A DNA stretch of 64,000 bases. Source: Pseudodesulfovibrio indicus (GTDB lineage Bacteria > Desulfobacterota > Desulfovibrionia > Desulfovibrionales > Desulfovibrionaceae). Made by a program: the position numbers and the translations under genes. The notes under the pieces are model-generated. The model worked only from the letters and a program-made list of their open reading frames with translations. It ran no database searches and was not told the DNA's origin. The stretch is from NCBI RefSeq assembly GCF_001563225.1, contig NZ_CP014206.1, forward strand, positions 434,001-498,000. The letters run 5' to 3'. Position 1 is the stretch's first letter. Each line of letters opens with the position of its first letter. This document shows positions 62,301 to 64,000 of this stretch, piece by piece.

Positions 62301-62999
62301 ATGGACCAGCTGTTCATTCTCATCAACCAGTGGATGACCGGCGGGGTGCTGTTCGGGGCGTTGGGGTGCTTCCTCTGGGGCATGGTCAGCGTGCTGTTCA
62401 GCCCCTGCCACCTGGCCTCCATCCCGCTCATCGTCGGGTATGTGGCCGGGCAGGACAGGATCGTCGAAGGACGCCGGGCGACCGGCTACGCGGTCGTGTT
62501 CACCGCCGGGCTGTTCCTGACCATCGCGGCCGTGGGCATCGTCTGCTCCCTGCTGGGCCGCATGCTGGGCGACCTGGGCCCGTACTGGACCATCCTGGTC
62601 GGCGCGGTGCTCATCTGGGTGGCGCTCGACATGCTCGGCGTGGCCGGATGCTCCCTGTCCGGAGGGCTGCTCTCCCGGCTCAAGGTCAGGGGCATGGCCG
62701 GAGCGTTCGTGCTGGGGCTGGCCTACGGCGTGCTCTCGGGGTCGTGCACCTTCGGCTTCATCGCCCCCATCCTGGCGATCATCACCGTGCAGCGGGAATT
62801 CTTCACCGGCGCGGCCTTCATCGTGCTGTTCGGCATCGGCCACTGCATCCCCATCGCCGTGGCAGGCGGGTCCGCCGCCCTGGTCAGGAGAGTGCTGGAA
62901 AACTCGGCCTGGCAACGGGGCGGCAGGTTGTTCCGCCGCGTCTCCGGGGGGGTGATAGGGCTTCTCGGCCTGTATTTCATCCTCCAGCCGTTCCTCTGA
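62301..62999 (+). CDS. CcdA-type transmembrane thiol reductant carrier
   Basis: 232 residues, six membrane helices. The paired redox cysteines are in LFSPCHLASIPL (helix 1) and SGSCTFGFIAPIL (helix 4). It carries reducing equivalents from cytoplasmic thioredoxin to the periplasmic thioredoxin. Starts 2 nt after the thioredoxin stop. Last gene of the ArsR-linked run. Confidence 0.92.
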   Translation: MDQLFILINQWMTGGVLFGALGCFLWGMVSVLFSPCHLASIPLIVGYVAGQDRIVEGRRATGYAVVFTAGLFLTIAAVGIVCSLLGRMLGDLGPYWTILVGAVLIWVALDMLGVAGCSLSGGLLSRLKVRGMAGAFVLGLAYGVLSGSCTFGFIAPILAIITVQREFFTGAAFIVLFGIGHCIPIAVAGGSAALVRRVLENSAWQRGGRLFRRVSGGVIGLLGLYFILQPFL

Positions 63000-63010
63000 G
63001 TTGCCCAGGA

Positions 63011-63136
63011 CGGGTCCACCCCGTTCGCCGGGTCATCGAGGCACCCTTACCAATCCGGGTCGCCGCGCCGATCTCCAATCCGATCAGGCGCGGTCCATCT
63101 GCCGGTCTTGACGTCGTAGTGATTCGGGCCGCCCAT
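63011..63136 (-). pseudogene. Rhs/YD-repeat core remnant
   Basis: On the minus strand this reads MGGPNHYDVKTGRWTAPDRI, then GDRRGDPDW, a TAA stop (63049-63047) and, in the same frame, GCLDDPANGVDP. This matches the conserved C-terminal end of Rhs core domains (YDPxTGRWTAPDPIGD.GGDPDWYGYCLDDPVNGVDP) with a stop where Tyr is expected and one residue missing. A further scrap RDLGSIRFGWRD (around 63256-63291) may be the preceding core segment. The rest of 63000-63331 shows nothing. Confidence 0.65.
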
Positions 63137-63331
63137 GGCCCTCACCCCTTCGGTGCGTGGCGGAAAGACCGCAACGTCATCGCTGCTGTCGTTAGCTCCA
63201 AGACCGAGCGGACTCGGCCACAGAGCCAATGCCAAATCCGCCGTCCTGCGGATTTGTCCCGCCAGCCGAAGCGGATTGAACCGAGGTCCCGGGCGTGGGA
63301 GCCGACCGGAAGGGCTTGTTGTTTTAGTACG

Positions 63332-63670
63332 TCACTCTGTCGGATAAACTTTGAAAATCCAAATAGATGAGACAATCCACCCCAATCCGTAAGAGCCCAA
63401 AAAGAGGCGCATAGGCACTGCCTCAATTGCCGGAGAAAAATAATACGGGACCATCAAGAGACCGCACAGCATGAGGAAACCGCACATGAGGTATTTTGAA
63501 ATGAGACTCCCCTTAAAAGTCAAGACGCCAAGAATGACAAGAAGCGCAGAACTCAAGATGGGTAACGCCACCCAGAAAACGGGGCGTCCATCCTGAATGA
63601 ATGTGATCAGCTTGAGTGCCGAAGGCGCAACATAACTCATAACTATCATGAATAATGTTATTTTTCTCAC
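63332..63670 (-). CDS. Small membrane protein (candidate immunity protein)
   Basis: 112 residues with four predicted membrane helices (ITLFMIVMSYVAPSALKLI, VFWVALPILSSALLVILGVL, YLMCGFLMLCGLLMVPYYF, LFLGSYGLGWIVSSIWIFKV). Lower GC than most of the window. Start GTG at 63670 with GGGGGG close upstream, or the ATG at 63649. It sits just downstream of the partial gene at the window edge and upstream of an Rhs remnant, the position of an immunity gene; no family match is recognised. Confidence 0.6.
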   Translation of the reverse strand: MRKITLFMIVMSYVAPSALKLITFIQDGRPVFWVALPILSSALLVILGVLTFKGSLISKYLMCGFLMLCGLLMVPYYFSPAIEAVPMRLFLGSYGLGWIVSSIWIFKVYPTE

Positions 63671-63721
63671 ACACCCCCCGCTGGAAGGCTGCGCGGGCTC
63701 TGCGCAGCCTTCCCCAAAAGG

Positions 63722-64000
63722 TTAATTTTTACCGATCGTACTTTTAGCCTTGCCGACATAATGTTCGACAGCACCGTCATCGGTTTTGAACCGATATGTG
63801 CCGAGAACCGCGTCCCAAAAACCAAAGCCTTCGGCCTCCGTTTCAAGATTTTTCCGCATCTCCCAATCATTCTCATCCGAATAATCCGCTTTCTTGTCTC
63901 GCAATCCTTTTTGGACATTCCGTTTAGTGCCCATTGCGGAAAAGGGTGTTCCTATACCGGGGAAATATTCGGTTATAGGTCGCCCTTTCGAGATTTCCTC
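63722..64000 (-). CDS. C-terminal part of a protein running off the right edge (candidate toxin tail)
   Basis: At least 92 codons, open to the window edge; the true start lies outside. The visible end is RPITEYFPGIGTPF, then a charged stretch and FWDAVLGTYRFKTDDGAVEHYVG before the stop at 63722. Low GC and no recognised domain. An internal ATG at 63934 could be mistaken for a start, but the frame stays open upstream of it. Its place before a small membrane protein and an Rhs core scrap suggests the variable C-terminus of a polymorphic toxin; this is inference. Confidence 0.5.
   Translation of the reverse strand, partial: EEISKGRPITEYFPGIGTPFSAMGTKRNVQKGLRDKKADYSDENDWEMRKNLETEAEGFGFWDAVLGTYRFKTDDGAVEHYVGKAKSTIGKN

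Noticed and set aside
63135-63347. 70-codon plus-strand frame between ccdA and the right-edge genes
   Set aside because: Antisense to the Rhs remnant; composition looks like noise.

Overview
The window reads as a chromosome segment of a high-GC anaerobic sulfate-reducing deltaproteobacterium of the Desulfovibrio/Pseudodesulfovibrio type. The basis is gene content (HdrCBA with FlxDCBA, a four-subunit 2-oxoacid:ferredoxin oxidoreductase, a tungsten-type aldehyde oxidoreductase, bacteriohemerythrin, rubrerythrin-like protein) and a strongly GC-biased third codon position. It is a family-level inference. Genes are densely packed, and many operons are joined by ATGA or TAATG stop/start overlaps.

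1-13 kb is an energy-metabolism island with two divergent operons. Leftward runs a 2-oxoacid:ferredoxin oxidoreductase (gamma, delta, alpha, beta) followed by an ADP-forming acyl-CoA synthetase, which together can turn a 2-oxoacid into acid + CO2 + reduced ferredoxin + ATP. Rightward runs hdrC-hdrB-hdrA-flxD-flxC-flxB-flxA and a rubrerythrin-like gene, encoding a flavin-based electron-bifurcating type of NADH dehydrogenase/heterodisulfide-reductase complex. The 484-bp spacer holds palindromes, a repeated 11-mer and a sigma-54-like promoter.

13-33 kb is mixed housekeeping: AhpC-type peroxiredoxin, M16C zinc peptidase, TIGR01777 epimerase, a periplasmic binding protein, an NtrY-like histidine kinase with its DUF4390 partner but no response regulator, a double UspA protein, a GGDEF diguanylate cyclase, a glycosyltransferase, a ferredoxin-like protein plus aldehyde ferredoxin oxidoreductase pair, tRNA-Phe(GAA), an MFS transporter, and a hemerythrin/class III cyclase pair. 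33.5-40.5 kb is dominated by one 2040-residue exported protein with two von Willebrand A domains.

40.7-50.4 kb is a nine-gene nucleoside uptake and salvage operon: two tandem BMP-type binding proteins, ABC ATPase, two permeases, cdd, deoC, deoA, deoB. 50.4-55 kb is a lower-GC accessory patch with a decayed IS1595-type transposase fragment, a lipoprotein carrying a CHAT protease domain, and a chloramphenicol-acetyltransferase-like gene. 55-63 kb holds an RTX-like acidic exported protein, an SPFH/NfeD pair, a MOSC protein, and an ArsR-controlled cluster (permease, CPKC thioredoxin, DGC protein, exported thioredoxin, CcdA) whose twin operators are visible. The right edge has an Rhs core remnant, a small membrane protein and the C-terminal end of a protein that runs out of the window, resembling the displaced tail of a polymorphic-toxin locus.

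Two families of intergenic repeats cut across these regions. The main one is a long hairpin present four times, always in the same orientation, whose stem bases change in matched pairs between copies. One copy sits inside the nucleoside operon and appears to supply the ribosome-binding site of deoA.
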